In this document: piece by piece, positions 21,801-36,800 of the stretch
How the letters are laid out: each line of letters opens with the position of its first letter
Position numbering within the stretch: the first letter of the stretch is position 1
DNA from: Tubulanus polymorphus
Taxonomy: Eukaryota > Nemertea > Palaeonemertea > Tubulaniformes > Tubulanidae
Assembly (NCBI RefSeq): GCF_964204645.1
Contig: NC_134025.1
Location: forward strand, 8,377,001-8,441,000
Direction of reading: 5' to 3'
DNA length: 64,000 nt
Program-made: the position numbers and the translations under genes
The notes under the pieces: generated by a model
The model's database searches: none
Seen by the model: only the letters and a program-made list of their open reading frames with translations
Told to the model about the DNA's origin: nothing

Positions 21801-24800
21801 CGATTGCTTGGGATGTACCTGACAGTGATGGTGGATCACCAATCATTGGCTACATGATTGAATACCAACAAGTCTCTAAGAAGTGGGTAAAACTCAATCG
21901 GGAACCGATACCTGAACTGTTTATGGATGTCACTGATGTTGTTGAGAAACAGGAGTACGAATTTAGAGTATCAGCTCAAAACAGTGAAGGTGTTGGACCA
22001 CCCTGTAAAACACTTGGTCCTATCAAAGCAAAAGACCCATTTGGTAAGTAATAAGTAGTGATATATTGTCCTCCACAAGCCTAGAATTTACAGTAATTTT
22101 ATCATCTCTTTTTTAGATGTTCCTGGACCACCTGGAAAGCCAGTTGTTGATAGTATGACTTTCAATTCTGCAAATCTTCACTGGGAGGCACCTTCGCAAG
22201 ATGGTGGTGCGACTATTACTAATTATGTAGTTGAGATGAAAAAACCAAAAGACTATCAATGGACCAATATCAGTACAGATATCACAGTGCCATGGCCTGA
22301 GTTTATAGCCACAAACCTAACTGCCGAAACTGACTATATTTTCCGTACGTATGCTGAAAATAAAGCAGGCAGAGGACCCCCATCTGACCCTTCAGATGTA
22401 TCTCGATTTGGTAAGCTTACGTTCCTGATTTTTACTGTTCAAAATGCACTTCATTAGAATATACTTATATTTTTTTATGGTTTATATTGCAGAGCCACCA
22501 CTGCAGCTGATCAAGCCTCTTTCTGATAAAACTGTGAAGGAGATTCCATGCACAGTGAAATTTGAATGTGAAATCTCCAAGGCTGGTTTAGAAGTTCAGT
22601 GGTTTAAGAATGACAAACCAATTAAACCAAATAACAAATACAAGATAGAGAATGTTGGTACCACATATCGCCTTATCATCAACGATATCAGTGATGAAGA
22701 TGATGCTGATTACTCCATAAAAATCAAGGAAATCGAATCAAAGGCAGCACTCTTTGTTGAAGGTAAAGAAAAATGAATCTATGATTTAACTGAATGTACT
22801 TCTTTATTTCTAACGTAAATGGATTAAAAATAATACTTCACTGTTTCACAGTTCCACCGAAGTTCTTGCTTGCGAAGAACTTTGAAGATAGAATAGTTAT
22901 GAAAGCTGGTACATCAAAGATCATTGAGATTCCATTTTCTGCTGCACCAATGCCAACTGTCACTTGGTCATACAATGATAGCCAATTGATTGATGAACGA
23001 ATGAAGGTGGAAACAATCCGTGGAATGACGGCACTGACCCTGAATCGCGTGATCCGTTCAGATGTTGGTGATTTCACCTGCAAAATTGAAAATAGATTTG
23101 GTAGTATTGATATGAATGTACATGTTACTGTTATAGGTGAGTAACTATTGATTACCGGCCAGGAGATTTGTATTTTTCTGTATGCACATGTATCTATAAT
23201 TATCTTGTCTCATTGAATATTTACAGATAAACCTGAACCAGTAGAAAATCTGACATTAGTTGATATTACACCTAATACTGCTGAAATCAAGTGGGATATA
23301 CCACAGGATGATGGTGGTACCCCTATAACTGGTTATATTGTCGAACGCAGGGAGGCAGAAAAGTCAACATATACAAAAGTTGGTACAACCAAAGATTTAG
23401 AGTACACTATCACTAAGTTAATTCCTGACAAGAAATACGTTTTCCAAGTGACTGCTGAAAATGAGGTTGGTCTGAGTAAACCTGTTGAACTTTCGGGACC
23501 AGTGGTGGCCAAACATCAATTTGGTAAGTACTTGACTTTTTCTTGATGATCAGTGATTGAATACGTTTTCAGTAGGAACTTGACTATTTAAATTTTCTGT
23601 AGAAAAACCAGGCCCTCCGAATGCACCAGAAGTTTCTGAAATATTCAAAACATCTTGCGTTGTGACATGGAGGCCTCCAACTGAAGATGGTGGATCACCA
23701 GTCACTGGTTATCACTTGGAAAGACGTCTTACAAGTAGCAGCCGATGGATTAAACTAAACAAAGAGCCAATTCCTGAACTTTCATTGAATGTGACTGATC
23801 TAGTGGAAAGCAACGACTATGAATTCCGTGTCAGTGCTGAAAACAAGGCTGGTATCGGTGAACCAAGTCCACCTTCCAAACCATTTACAGCCAAGGACCC
23901 ATGGGATAAACCAGGAGCACCAGGAAAACCAGTATATAGTGATATAAAAGACAAGTCAATTAAATTAACTTGGACCCCGCCTGAGAATGATGGTGGTGCT
24001 CCAATTATTAACTATGTCATTGAATACAGACTCAAGGATGGAAAGTCTTGGAAGCAGGCCAATGTTGATGTAACTGTAATTGAAACTACATACACTGTAA
24101 CAGGACTGAAGACTGATTCAGAGTATGTTTTCCGTGTCAGTGCAGAGAATAAGGTTGGCAGAGGACCTCCAGCTGAAAATTCTGAACCAGTTAAAATCAA
24201 AGCGCCATTAGGTGTGTATCAATTTCATGGTGTGTATGATTTGTGTATTTTTACTTTTTGTGATCTTTTCATTGGTTATGAATTATTTACAGTCGGTGAA
24301 GCTCCAAAAATGACAAGTAAGCTTGCTGATAAGATTGTATTATCACCGGAAGAAGCAGTATTTGATTGTAAGATGACCACTGGTAAACCAGAATCTGAAA
24401 TAAAATGGTATAAAGATGGTAAGCAGCTTACACCCAGTGAAAAATACATCGCCCAGTATGATGGTAAAGATGCCGTTCTGAAGATTCAGAAAACTGAACC
24501 GAAGGATGCAGGAAAATACAAATGTGAAGCATCAAATATCATCAGCAGTGTAGAATCATCAGCTTCATTATCTGTTTTTGGTAAACTTGATAGGTTTTTT
24601 ATGTTTCTGAAGTAATAAATGCTTTGAGATTTCTTGTGTCAATTACTTACCAATACAGATATAATTCAGTCAAACCAATTATTGAATATGAAAAGAAGTT
24701 TGAGATTTCTAGTATCAATTAATTACTAATGTAGATATTTGAAATTTACAGTCAAACCAAATATTGAATATGAAAAGAAGTTTGAAGGCACGCAATCCCT

Positions 24801-27800
24801 GAAGGCTGGCGCCACCTTCACTGTTATAGTGAAGGTGTCTGGCCTCCCGGAACCTTCAGTGTCATGGTTGTTTAATGATAAATCATTGAAAACATCTGGT
24901 GATGTTAAGATTGACACCAAGAAGGATATTTCGACTATAACTGTGAAAAATGTGAACAAATCAAGTGCTGGTAGATATGTGGTTACTGCTGAAAACAAGG
25001 TTGGAAAAGCCGCAGCAGAATTTAACCTTGTAGTTCGCGGTAGGTTGAAAATTGAAATGATTTCTGATTTATGTAAGAGAATATGAACATGTGTTATTGT
25101 TGCCCATACTAGTAAATCCTATCTATTTAAACGTTTTCATTCTTTGCAGATGTTCCATCTCCTCCTCGTGATTTGGCTGTTACTGATGTACAAAAAGAAT
25201 CAGTGACTCTGACCTGGGAGGTGCCTGAAGATGATGGTGGCTTACCAATAACTCAATACGTGATCGAAAAACGAGATGTAAAGAAAACCACCTGGTCTAG
25301 TGCTGGTAAGGTGAATGCTAATACCCTAACATTACACATACAGAAGCTGATTGAAGGCAATGAATACTATTTCCGTGTTATTGCTGAAAACGAGATTGGT
25401 CAGAGCCAACCAACAGAACTTAAGGAGCCTGTTAAGGCCAAGAGTCCTTTCGGTAGGTTTGATACTAATCTTTTATATCCTCAGAATGTATATGTACATT
25501 TGGGAATCTGAATAATATGTTAGATGATTCTACTATACTTTTATTAGATAAACCAGGCCCTCCAATAAATCTGCGTGCGACAGATATTTCCAAAAGTATG
25601 ATCACATTAACATGGGAACCTCCTAAATCTGATGGAGGGTCGCCTATAATAGGCTATATAATGGAACGCCGACAAGCTAAGAGCAATAGATGGATCAGAC
25701 TCAATAAAGAGCCTCATCTGGAATTGACCATGGACATCAGTGATGTTGTTGAAAATCAAGAATACGAATTTCGTGTAGCTGCCCAGAATGCTGAAGGCAT
25801 TGGAGAGCCTACAAGTATTCTTGGTCCAATTAAAGCTAAGGATCCATGGGGTAAAATTAAGTTTTTATTATCTAAACATAATAGATTTTGTATGAATGTG
25901 GGATTGCTATAATTTAACTTTTAACAATGTGTCTGTGAAAAAAAGTCATGATTCAGAGTGCTTATATAAATAATATGCCTTATTTCCAGATGTACCTGGT
26001 AAACCTGGAAAACCAGTTGTAAACATGACGGATACCAATGCTCAACTAACCTGGAAACCTCCAACAGAAGATGGTGGAAGCCCAATCACCAATTATTTCA
26101 TTGAAATGAAGCTACCAACGGAATACAAATGGACTGCCGTAAATGCAGATTTTGTCATCCCCTATCCTGAACATGAGGTTTCCGGTACCAAAGTAGAGAC
26201 TGACTATGTTTTTCGCGTCACTGCCGAAAACAAGGCTGGTCGTGGTCCACCTTCTGAGCCATCAGATGTTGCCAGATATAGTAAATAATATTTTTCCTTC
26301 AGATTTTATATTATCATATTCTAGTAATACTTCCCTAGATATTTATTAAAATGCCGAAAAATCTTATTGCAGAGGCTCCTATTGTTATAATGACACCACT
26401 GAAAGATCAGGAAGTCAAGAAACTTCCCGCTGTTGTTAAATTTGAATGTGTGATTTCAAAGCCTGACTTGGAAGTTGAATGGTTCAAAAATGATAAGCAT
26501 ATAAGAGCTGGTGACAAGTACAAAATGGAAAGCATTGAAACAACCTACCGTCTGGTTATTCTTGATGTAGATGATGAAGATGATGGTGATTACTCAATCA
26601 AATTCAAGAATTTAGAGTCGAAAGCAGCCCTTTTTGTCAAAGGTAGTATATATACTATATTGTTGCATTCAATGCAATCCTTATCTTCAATACAGTCTGA
26701 TCTTTTAAAATTGATTGGTATTTGAACAATTTTTATTTCTTAGTACCACCCAAATTCAACTTGGATAAGGATTTCAAGGATAGCCTTATACTTAAAGCTG
26801 GTGTGTCACATATCGTTGAAGTTCCTTTCAATGCTAGCCCAATGCCAAAGGTTACATGGTCATTTAATGATGGCAAATTTAACGATGATACTCGTATGAA
26901 AGTTGAAACTATTCGGGGAATGACAGCTCTCACATTGGGTAAAGTGATCAGGGATGATTCTGGTGAATATAACTGCAAGGTGGAGAACGAATTGGGATCT
27001 ATTAATCTAACTGTTAAAGTTAAAGTTATTGGTAAGTGTTGAATAGAAAATTCATGCATCGATGAGATATTTTTGAATACGTACTATACTTAATGTTAAT
27101 TTTTCAAATTTTTTTAGACAAACCATCCCCCATACAGAATCTCACGTTAGTAGATGTTACTCCAAATTCTGCATATCTGAAATGGGATGCACCTGCAGAT
27201 GATGGAGGATCGCCTATTACAAATTACATAATTGAGAAACGTGATATGAAACGAGCCAGTTATTCCTCTGACGGAAAAACAAAAGACCTTGATTATACTG
27301 CTTCTAAGTTGGTTGAAAAAAATCAATACATGTTCCAAGTCACTGCTGAAAATGAAGTTGGTTTGTCAGCTCCTGTTGAATTGAAGGGTGCTGTTGTTGC
27401 TAAGCACACATTTGGTAAGTTGTCTTTGCACTCTTTATCTTACATAATTTGGAAAGTATCGAGCTTAACCCTAAATGATTTCTTTTGTAGACAAACCTGG
27501 ACCACCTGATGCGCCATTAGTGTCAGAGATTTTCAAGAAGTCTTGCATTGTTACTTGGAAGGCACCAGAAAATGATGGTGGATCTCCAGTTACTGGTTAT
27601 CACTTGGAAAGACGTCTTACAAGTAGCAGCCGTTGGATTAAACTAAACAAAGAGCCAATTCCTGAACTTTCATTGAGTATAACTGATCTGATAGAAAGCA
27701 ATGAATATGAATTCCGTGTCAGCGCTGAGAATAAAGCTGGTATTGGTGAGCCAAGTCCACCTTCCAAGCCATTTACTGCCAAGGATCCATGGGACAAACC

Positions 27801-30800
27801 AGGACCACCAGGAATTCCAAAATATAGTGACATCAAGGATACCTCAATTAAATTGACATGGACTCCTCCGGAAAATGATGGTGGAGCTCCCATAATGAAT
27901 TATGTCATCGAATATAAACTCAAAGATGGAAAGAAATGGACCTTAGCCAATATGGATGAGACAGTAGCTGAAACAACATATACTGTTAAGAAACTTAAGA
28001 CAGATTCTGAGTATGTTTTCCGTATTAGTGCTGAAAACAAAGTTGGTCGTGGACCGCCGGCTGAAAACTCTGAGCCAGTTCTAATCAAGGAACCTATAGG
28101 TATGAAACATTAGATTAATTCATTGCCTAGGTAATTGATTGATATTAGATACATATTGATGATTTCATGTCATCATTTTCCAGTTGGTACAGCACCCAAG
28201 ATTGTATCAGACATGAAAGATAAGACCGTGATTGCGCCAGAAGAGGTAGTTCTCGAATGTGAAATTGCAGCTGGCAAACCTTCTTCTGAGGTCACTTGGT
28301 TTAAAGACGGCAAGTCTATTTCTGAATCTAAGAGACACAAAATGAAATATGACAACAAGATCGCAACATTAAAGATTTCAAACTCAGAACCTAATAAAGA
28401 CACAGGAATGTATAAATGCGAAGCGTCGAATGCTCTTGGTAGTGTCAGCACATCAGCTACGCTTACTGTTTATGGTATGTAGTAATTCACGTGTTCGTAT
28501 ACTGTTCATAATATAGTTCTTTCTCAGCTTTTGTAGTATCGAAAAGATTTTGATTTCCCAATTTCATGATTTTATTGTTTTCAAATTTTTTTGTCTTTTT
28601 TGTCAATGTCTTTTTTAATAGTTAAGCCAATTATTGAATATGACAAGAAATATGAAGGCGAAAAGATACTAAATGGAGGCAATACATTCTCAGTGACAGT
28701 CAAAGTGTCGGGAATCCCTGAACCAACAATTGTTTGGTCATGTAATGACAAACCACTGACTACATCTGGTGATACCAAAATTGACACTAAGAAAGACATA
28801 TCAATCCTGACTGTGAAAAATGTCAATAAGAGCAGCAATGGCAAATTCACAGTTAAAGCAGAAAATAAAGTTGGAAAAGCTTCAGCAGAATTCCCACTGA
28901 CAGTCAAAGGTTAATTTTAGCATAGATTAATCATATTCATCTGAATAATGAATATTGTAGCTTTCATTGTAATTGTGTTATTTCTGATATGATCACATCT
29001 GAATGAAAATTGATTGATTTTATTTTAGATGTGCCTTCACCACCCCGAGATGTAACTGTTACTAATGTCCAAAAAGAATCTGTTACACTTACATGGAAAA
29101 AACCGGATGATGATGGCGGTTCACCTATCACTGGATATATCATTGAAAAACGTGATGCCAAAAAGACTTCATGGTCCAGCACTGGAAAAACAAATTCCAA
29201 TACTTTCAACCTTGATGTTACAAGACTTATTGAGGGCAACGAGTATTATTTCCGTGTGATTGCTGAAAATGAGGTTGGACAAAGCCAGCCATGTGAAACA
29301 GACAAACCAGTTAAGGCAACGAGTCCATATGGTGTGCCAAGCCCTCCACAAAATCCTAAGGCTAAAGATGTTACAAAATCTGAAATTAATATTACATGGG
29401 AACGTCCTCAGTCTGATGGTGGAACACCTATCATCGGATACATTGTTGAAAAACGACAGGCCCACAGTACTCGATGGGTAAAAGTTAACAAAAAACCTAC
29501 TCCAGAACTTCAATTAAGTATCACAGATGTTACTGAAAATCAAGAATACGAATTCAGAATATTTGCCCAAAATGCTGAAGGTCTGAGTGAACCATCAAAC
29601 ACTCTGGGACCAATCAAAGCTAAGAACCCGTATGAAGTTCCAGGACAGCCTGGAAAACCAGTTGTTGATAGGATAACTGCTCAAAGCGCCTTCTTGAAAT
29701 GGAAAGCACCTCCTGATGATGGTGGAAGCCCAATCACCAATTACATAATTGAAATGAAGAAACCAACTGATTCGAAGTGGACCAAAGTTCAAGTAGACGC
29801 TGATATAACAATAACAGAATATGAAGTTACTGGTTTGAAAACGGAGACGGAATATATATTTAGGGTTACCGCTGAAAATAAAGCTGGACAAGGAAAGGCC
29901 TCCGAGCCATCAGATGTTGCCAAATTTGGTAAGCTACAGGATTTTAAAAAAAGCTTCAATAATTATGCAGCTTTTCATTAATCTCAATTCATACAAAGCT
30001 TCAATAATTATGCAGCTTTTCATTTATCTCAATTCATTATGTCACTGGTAATTTCTTGTGAATAGGTCGTTTACAGTTGTTTGCATACTTTGTTTTAGAA
30101 CCAGATTTGGAGCTAATACGTCCATTGACTGATCAAGAAATTAATAAGATTTCAGGAACTGTCACATTTGAGTGTGAAATTTCAAAATCGGATTTAGACG
30201 TTCGATGGTTTATCGGTGATAAAACAATCAAATCTAGTAAAAAGTACAAGATTGAATCTAGAGGAAAGGTCTACAGATTAACCATTAGTGATATAACAGA
30301 AGATGATGTTGCAGAGTATTCGATTAAAATAAAAAACATTGAGTCATCTGCAGCTCTTATTATAAAAAGTATGTATAGACATTTATTTCATGATTTTTGA
30401 TCTCACTTTTCATCACTTGAATGATAAAGAACAAACTACATTTCATTTTAGTTCCTCCTAAATTCATGATGGACAAAAACTTTAAAGACAAGATCATTAT
30501 GAAATCCAACACATCAACTGTCATTGAGATTCCTTTTGTTGCATGTCCTATGCCCACTATCAAGTGGTCATTCAATGATGGTAAACTCATTGATGAAAGG
30601 ATGAAAGCAGAAACCATCCGTGGTATGACCGCCTTGACATTGAGTCGAGTGAATCGAAGTGATACTGGGGAATATACCTGTAAAATTGAAAATGAACTTG
30701 GAAATATTCACACCACAGTTCATGTCACAGTAATTGGTAAGGTTCATTCTACTGAATATGAATTCTTAGTTGATTAAATGTAAAAACGTGCATATGTTTT

Positions 30801-33800
30801 CATTTATGATACGTAATGGAGGTTTCAACTGAGAACTGCATTTTGAATACATTCTTATTTTAGACAAACCTTCTCCTGTACGTAATCTGGCCATTGAAGA
30901 GGTGACTCCTGAATCTATTGAGATGAAATGGGAAGCTCCTAAGGATGATGGTGGCTCACCAATCACAGGATATGTCATCGAACAGCGCGAGTCAAACAAA
31001 TCTTCCTTTTCAAGGGATGGAACCTGTAAAGATTGTAAATACAAGTCAACTAAAGTAGCTAAGGGTAAACAATATGTGTACCAAGTATCAGCTCAAAATG
31101 ATGTTGGTTTATCGGAGCCGGTTGAGTTGAAAGGTGGAGTTGTGGCCCAACATTCTTGTAGTAAGTGATCTTTAATCATAGTCATGAGTGGATAAAGTGC
31201 TGCAAAAATGTTCATGTCTTGAAATATATTTAATTTTTGCAGATGTTCCAGGACGTCCAGAGGCACCTGAAGTTTCAGATATATTCAAAACGTCATGTGT
31301 TGTGACATGGAAGGCACCTGAAGATAATGGAGGTGCACCTATTACTGGCTATCACCTTGAGAGACGTTTGACTAGCAGCAATCGCTGGATCAAAATAAAT
31401 AAGGAACCACTGAAAGAGCTTACTCTGAATGTAACTGACCTGATGGAAAGCAATGAATATGAATTCCGTGTCAGTGCTGAGAACAAGGCTGGTGTCGGTG
31501 AGCCAAGCGCACCATCTAAGCCATTTACAGCCAAGGATCCGTGGGATAAACCAGGACCACCAGGAAAACCAAAATACAGTGATATCAAAGACACATCAAT
31601 CAAGTTAACTTGGACTCCGCCTGAGAATGATGGCGGAGCTCCAATTATTAATTATGTCATTGAATATAAATTGAAGGATGGAAAAAAATGGACTCAAGCC
31701 AATATTGATGAGAATGTAACAGAGACCACTTATACAGTCAAGAAACTAAAGACAGATTCTGAGTATGTGTTCCGCATTAGTGCTGAAAATAAAGTTGGGC
31801 GTGGACCTCCGGCTGAAAACTCCGAACCTGTAAACATTAAAGCACCATTAGGTAAATTAGTTAAGTCGTAGCTGTCTATGTGATATGATGAATTCAGTTC
31901 CATTGATGTGTATATATCAATCTGTATACCAGTATATCAATATGAATTGATTTATTTTCCAGTTGGTACTGCACCGAAGATTGTATCTGACATGAAAGAC
32001 GAGACTGTCACTGCACCAGAGGAGGCAGTACTTGAATGCGAGATTGCAGCTGGTGAACCTGCTCCTGAGGTCACTTGGTTTAAAGATGGCAAATCTATTT
32101 CTGATTCTAAGAGACACAAAATAAAATTTGACAACAAAATCGCAACATTAAAGATTTCAAACTCAGAACCTAATAAAGACTCTGGAATGTACAAATGCGA
32201 AGCGTCAAATGCTCTTGGGAGTATCAGCACATCAGCTACGCTTACTGTTTTTGGTATGTAGTATTTTGAGCACTTTTAAACCATTCAATTGGAATATTTT
32301 CTATCAATTGAAATTTAAAATTGAGAATATCTAGCTTTATTTATTAACATTTATCTTTTAATAGTTAAACCAACAATTGAATATGACAAGAAATACGAAG
32401 GTGAAAAGTTACTGAATGGAAGCAGTACATTCTCAGTGACAGTCAAAGTGTCCGGACTCCCTGAACCAACAATTGTTTGGACATTTAATGATAAACCACT
32501 GTCCACATCTGGTGATACCAAAATTGACACAAAGAAAGACATATCAGTCCTGACTGTGAAAAATGTTAATAAGAAGAGCACTGGCAAATATGTTGTATCA
32601 GCGGAAAATAAAGTTGGAAAAGCCACAGCAGAATTCCCTCTGACTGTTAAAGGTAAAGATGTTCTTTGCTTTAGGAACGGAAATTGTGCATTTACTCATT
32701 CATGTATTAAAATATTTTTTATTTGATGTTTAATTTTTAATTCTAATTTTCCTTTAGATGTTCCATCTGCACCCCGCGACTTGGTAGTGAGTAATGTTCA
32801 AAAGGAATCTGTAACATTAACTTGGTTAAAACCTGAAGATGATGGTGGTTCACCTATAACTGGATATATTATTGAGAAGCGTGATGCCAAAAAGTCAACC
32901 TGGTCAAACGCTGGTAAAACCAATGCTGGAACTTTGACACTTGATGTAACAAAACTTATTGAAGGCAATGAGTACTATTTCCGTGTGATTGCTGAAAATG
33001 ACGTAGGACAAAGCAAACCATGTGAAACGGATAAATCAGTCAAAGTAAAGAGTCCATTTGATCTTCCGGGACCTCCTAAAAATCTACGAGCTACTGATGC
33101 TTCAAAGAAATCTATCTCTATCACATGGGAGAAACCAGATTCTGATGGTGGAGCAAAAATTATTGGCTATATCGTTGAACGACGTCAAGCTCGTACCGGA
33201 CGCTGGGTTAAAATAACAAAGGAACCATTACCCGAGCTTAGTCTAACAATGACTGATGTAGTGGAAAACCAGGAATATGAAATCAAGGTTTCAGCTCAAA
33301 ACAGCGAAGGTGTGGGGCCTGCGTCAAATGCTTTGGGTCCAATCAAGGCAAAGGATGCTTTTGATGTTCCAGGTCAGCCCGGAAAACCAGCTGTAGAAAA
33401 AATAACTGCGACATCAGCAACTCTGAAGTGGAAACCGCCAACGGATGATGGGGGAAGTCCAATCATAAATTATGTTGTCGAAATGAAACTGCCAACAGAT
33501 AAGAAATGGACTGTTATCAATGTAGATATGAATGTACCCCTGCCAGAATATGAGGTTACCGGATTAAAGGTAGAGACTGATTACATCTTCCGTGTAACAG
33601 CAGAAAATAAAGCTGGTAAAGGAAAACCCTCTGAACCATCTGATGTTTCTAGATATGGTGAGTATTGATTACCCTTATCCTGAATAAATTGTATTGTGAG
33701 TAAGACTGGTGAACTGAATACCTATACCGTTTCTTTCTAACAGAACCACCGCTAGAGCTGATACGTCCACTGACTGATCAAGAGATCAAAAAGATTCCAG

Positions 33801-36800
33801 GCGCTGTAACATTCGGGTGTGAAATTTCAAAGTCAGATTTAAATGTTAAATGGTTCATTGGCGATAAAGAGATAAAATCTAGTAAGAAGTACAAGATGGA
33901 ATCTAGAGGAAAAATCTATCGTTTGATCATTAATGAAGTCAATGAAGAAGATGTTTCAGATTATTCCATGAAAATTCAAAATATTGAATCATCTGCAGCC
34001 CTGATCATTAAAAGTAAGTTTTATTTTTATCAAATTCCCTTGTGTCTGTGATATTTCACATTTGCCCTTTTCGTTGCCCTCTGATCAACAGGAGGAGGTA
34101 ATTTTTTGTTGAAAGCACTTGATACATTTTAATGACATTGATATTTTAATTCCAGTTGCACCAAAATTCTTGATGGATAAATCTTTCAAGAATAAGATCA
34201 TTATGAAAGCCAACACATCAACTGTCATCGAAATACCATTCATTGCATGTCCAATGCCTAAGATAGTATGGTCATTTAATGATGGTAAACTCGTTAATGA
34301 CAGAACAAAAGTAGAAACCATCCGTGGCATGACTGCTCTGACTCTAAGCCGAGTTATTCGTAGTGACACAGGAGAATACACTTGTAAAATACAGAATGAA
34401 CTTGGTAGTATAGATGTAACCATACAGGTCACAGTAATTGGTAAGCTAGCGATTGTTTGATACCTACATGATTTTCAACTATTGTATTCTTCTTTAGTAA
34501 TATTTCATGTTTTAAATTTACATTTCTACAGACAAACCTTCTCCTGTGCGTAATCTGGCCATTGAAGAGGTGACTCCCGAATCCATTGAGATGAAATGGG
34601 AAGCTCCTAAGGATGATGGTGGCTCACCAATCACAGGATATGTCATCGAACAGCGGGAGTCCAACAGATCCTCGTATTCAAGGGATGGAACCTGCAAAGA
34701 ATGTAAATACAAATCAACTAAAGTAGCCAAGGGTAAACAATATGTGTACCAAGTATCAGCTCAAAATGATGTTGGTTTATCGGAGCCGGTTGAGTTGAAA
34801 GGTGGAGTTGTGGCCCAACATTCTTGTAGTAAGTGATCATTATACGTACTCATGAGTGGATAAAACTGTTGTCAAAACGTTCATATCTTGAAATATATTT
34901 ACTTTTGCAGATGTTCCAGGACGTCCAGAGGCACCTGAAGTTTCAGATATATTCAAAACGTTTTGTGTTGTGACATGGAAGGCACCTGAAGATAATGGAG
35001 GTGCACCTATTACTGGCTATCACCTTGAAAGACGTTTGACTAGCAGCAATCGTTGGATCAAAATGAATAAGGAACCACTGAAAGAGCTTACTCTGAATGT
35101 AACTGACCTGATCGAAAGCAATGAATATGAATTCCGTGTAAGTGCTGAGAACAAGGCTGGTGTCGGTGAGCCAAGCACACCATCTAAACCATTTACAGCT
35201 AAGGATCCATGGGATAAACCAGGACCACCAGGAAAACCAAAATACAGTGATATCAAAGACACCTCAATCAAACTAACTTGGACTCCACCCGAGAATGATG
35301 GTGGAGCTCCAATTATCAATTATGTTATTGAATACAAATTGAAGGCTGGAAAAAAATGGACTCAAGCCAATATTGATGAGAATGTTACGGAGACCACTTA
35401 TACAGTCAAAAAACTCAAGACAGATTCTGAGTATGTGTTCCGTATAAGTGCGGAAAATAAAGTTGGGCGTGGACCTCCAGCTGAAAATTCTGAACCAGTG
35501 AACATAAAAGCACCCTTAGGTAAAATAGTTTTATCGTAGTGTGTGTGATATAATGAATTTTGTTCCGTTGATGTGTATATATCAATCGCTATACCAGTAT
35601 ATCAATATGAATTGATTTTTTTTCCAGTTGGTACTGCACCGAAGATTGTATCAGACATGAAAGATAAGACTGTCACTGCACCAGAAGAGGCAGTACTTGA
35701 ATGCGAGATTGCAGCTGGTGAACCTGCACCTGAGATCACTTGGTTTAAAGATGGCAAATCTATTTCTGATTCTAAGAGACACAAAATAAAATTTGACAAC
35801 AAAATCGCAACATTAAAGATTTCAAACTCAGAACCTAATAAAGACACAGGAATGTATAAATGCGAAGCGTCAAATGCCCTAGGTAGTGTCAGCACATCAG
35901 CTACACTTACTGTTTATGGTACGTAGTATTTTGAGCACTTTTAAACCATTCAATCGGAAGTTTTTCTATCAATAATAATTTGAAAATTGGTAATTTCTGT
36001 AGGTTTATTTATTAACATGTATCTTTTGATAGTTAAACCAACTGTTGAATATGACAAGAAATACGAAGGAGAAAAGGTACTGAATGGAAGCAGTACATTC
36101 TCAGTGACAGTCAAAGTGTCCGGACTCCCTGAACCAACAATTGTTTGGTCATTTAATGATAAACTACTGACCACATCTGGTGATATCAAAATTGACACTA
36201 AGAAAGACATATCAATCCTGACTGTGAAAAATATTAATAAGAAGAGCGCTGGCAAATATGTTGTATCAGCAGAAAACAAAGTTGGAAAAGCCACAGCAGA
36301 ATTCCCTCTGACTGTTAGAGGTAATGTTGCTCTTTGCTTTAGGAATGGAAATTGTGCATTTTCTAATTCATGTATTAAAATATTTTTCATTTGAATGTTT
36401 AATTTCTAATTCTAATTTTTCTTTAGATGTTCCATCTGCACCACGTGACTTGGTTGTGAGCAATGTTCAAAAGGAAGCTGTAACATTAACTTGGTCAAAA
36501 CCTGAAGATGATGGTGGTTCACCTATTACTGGATATATTATTGAGAAGCGTGATGCCAAAAAGTCAACCTGGTCAAACGCTGGTAAAACCAATGCTGGAA
36601 CTTTGACACTTGATGTAACAAAACTTATTGAAGGCAATGAGTACTTTTTCTGTGTGATCGCTGAAAATGACGTAGGACAAAGCCAACCATGTGAAACGGA
36701 TAAATCAGTCAAAGTAAAGAGTCCATTTGATCTTCCGGGACCTCCTAAAAATCTACGAGCTACTGATGCTTCAAAGAAATCTATCTCTATCACATGGGAG

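Larger units (their letters stand above)
20543..24211 (+). repeat. Super-repeat unit 3, domains A-J
   Basis: Nine exons with the same exon plan as unit 2. Confidence 0.92.
24293..28099 (+). repeat. Super-repeat unit 4, domains A-J
   Basis: Nine exons. The intron before Ig B carries a duplicated piece of that exon (24623-24780). Confidence 0.92.
28184..31851 (+). repeat. Super-repeat unit 5, domains A-J
   Basis: Seven exons. C, D and E are fused in one 900-bp exon. From domain H onward it is nearly identical to units 6-8. Confidence 0.92.
31963..35519 (+). repeat. Super-repeat unit 6, domains A-J
   Basis: Seven exons with the fused C-D-E plan, inside the homogenised block. Confidence 0.93.

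Noticed and set aside
29951-30040. Duplicated 45-bp piece as an extra exon
   Set aside because: It contains stops and no domain sequence; a simple intronic tandem duplication.
34085-34432. Minus-strand frames of about 100-130 codons over Ig exons (also 37699-38097 and 41405-41758)
   Set aside because: They recur wherever the same plus-strand exon is copied and show no domain; shadows of the Ig G exons.
36324-36426. ATG at 36324 (and at 39998) as the start of a separate protein
   Set aside because: Both lie in introns upstream of 900-bp FN3 exons whose acceptor and split Asp codon match all other copies.
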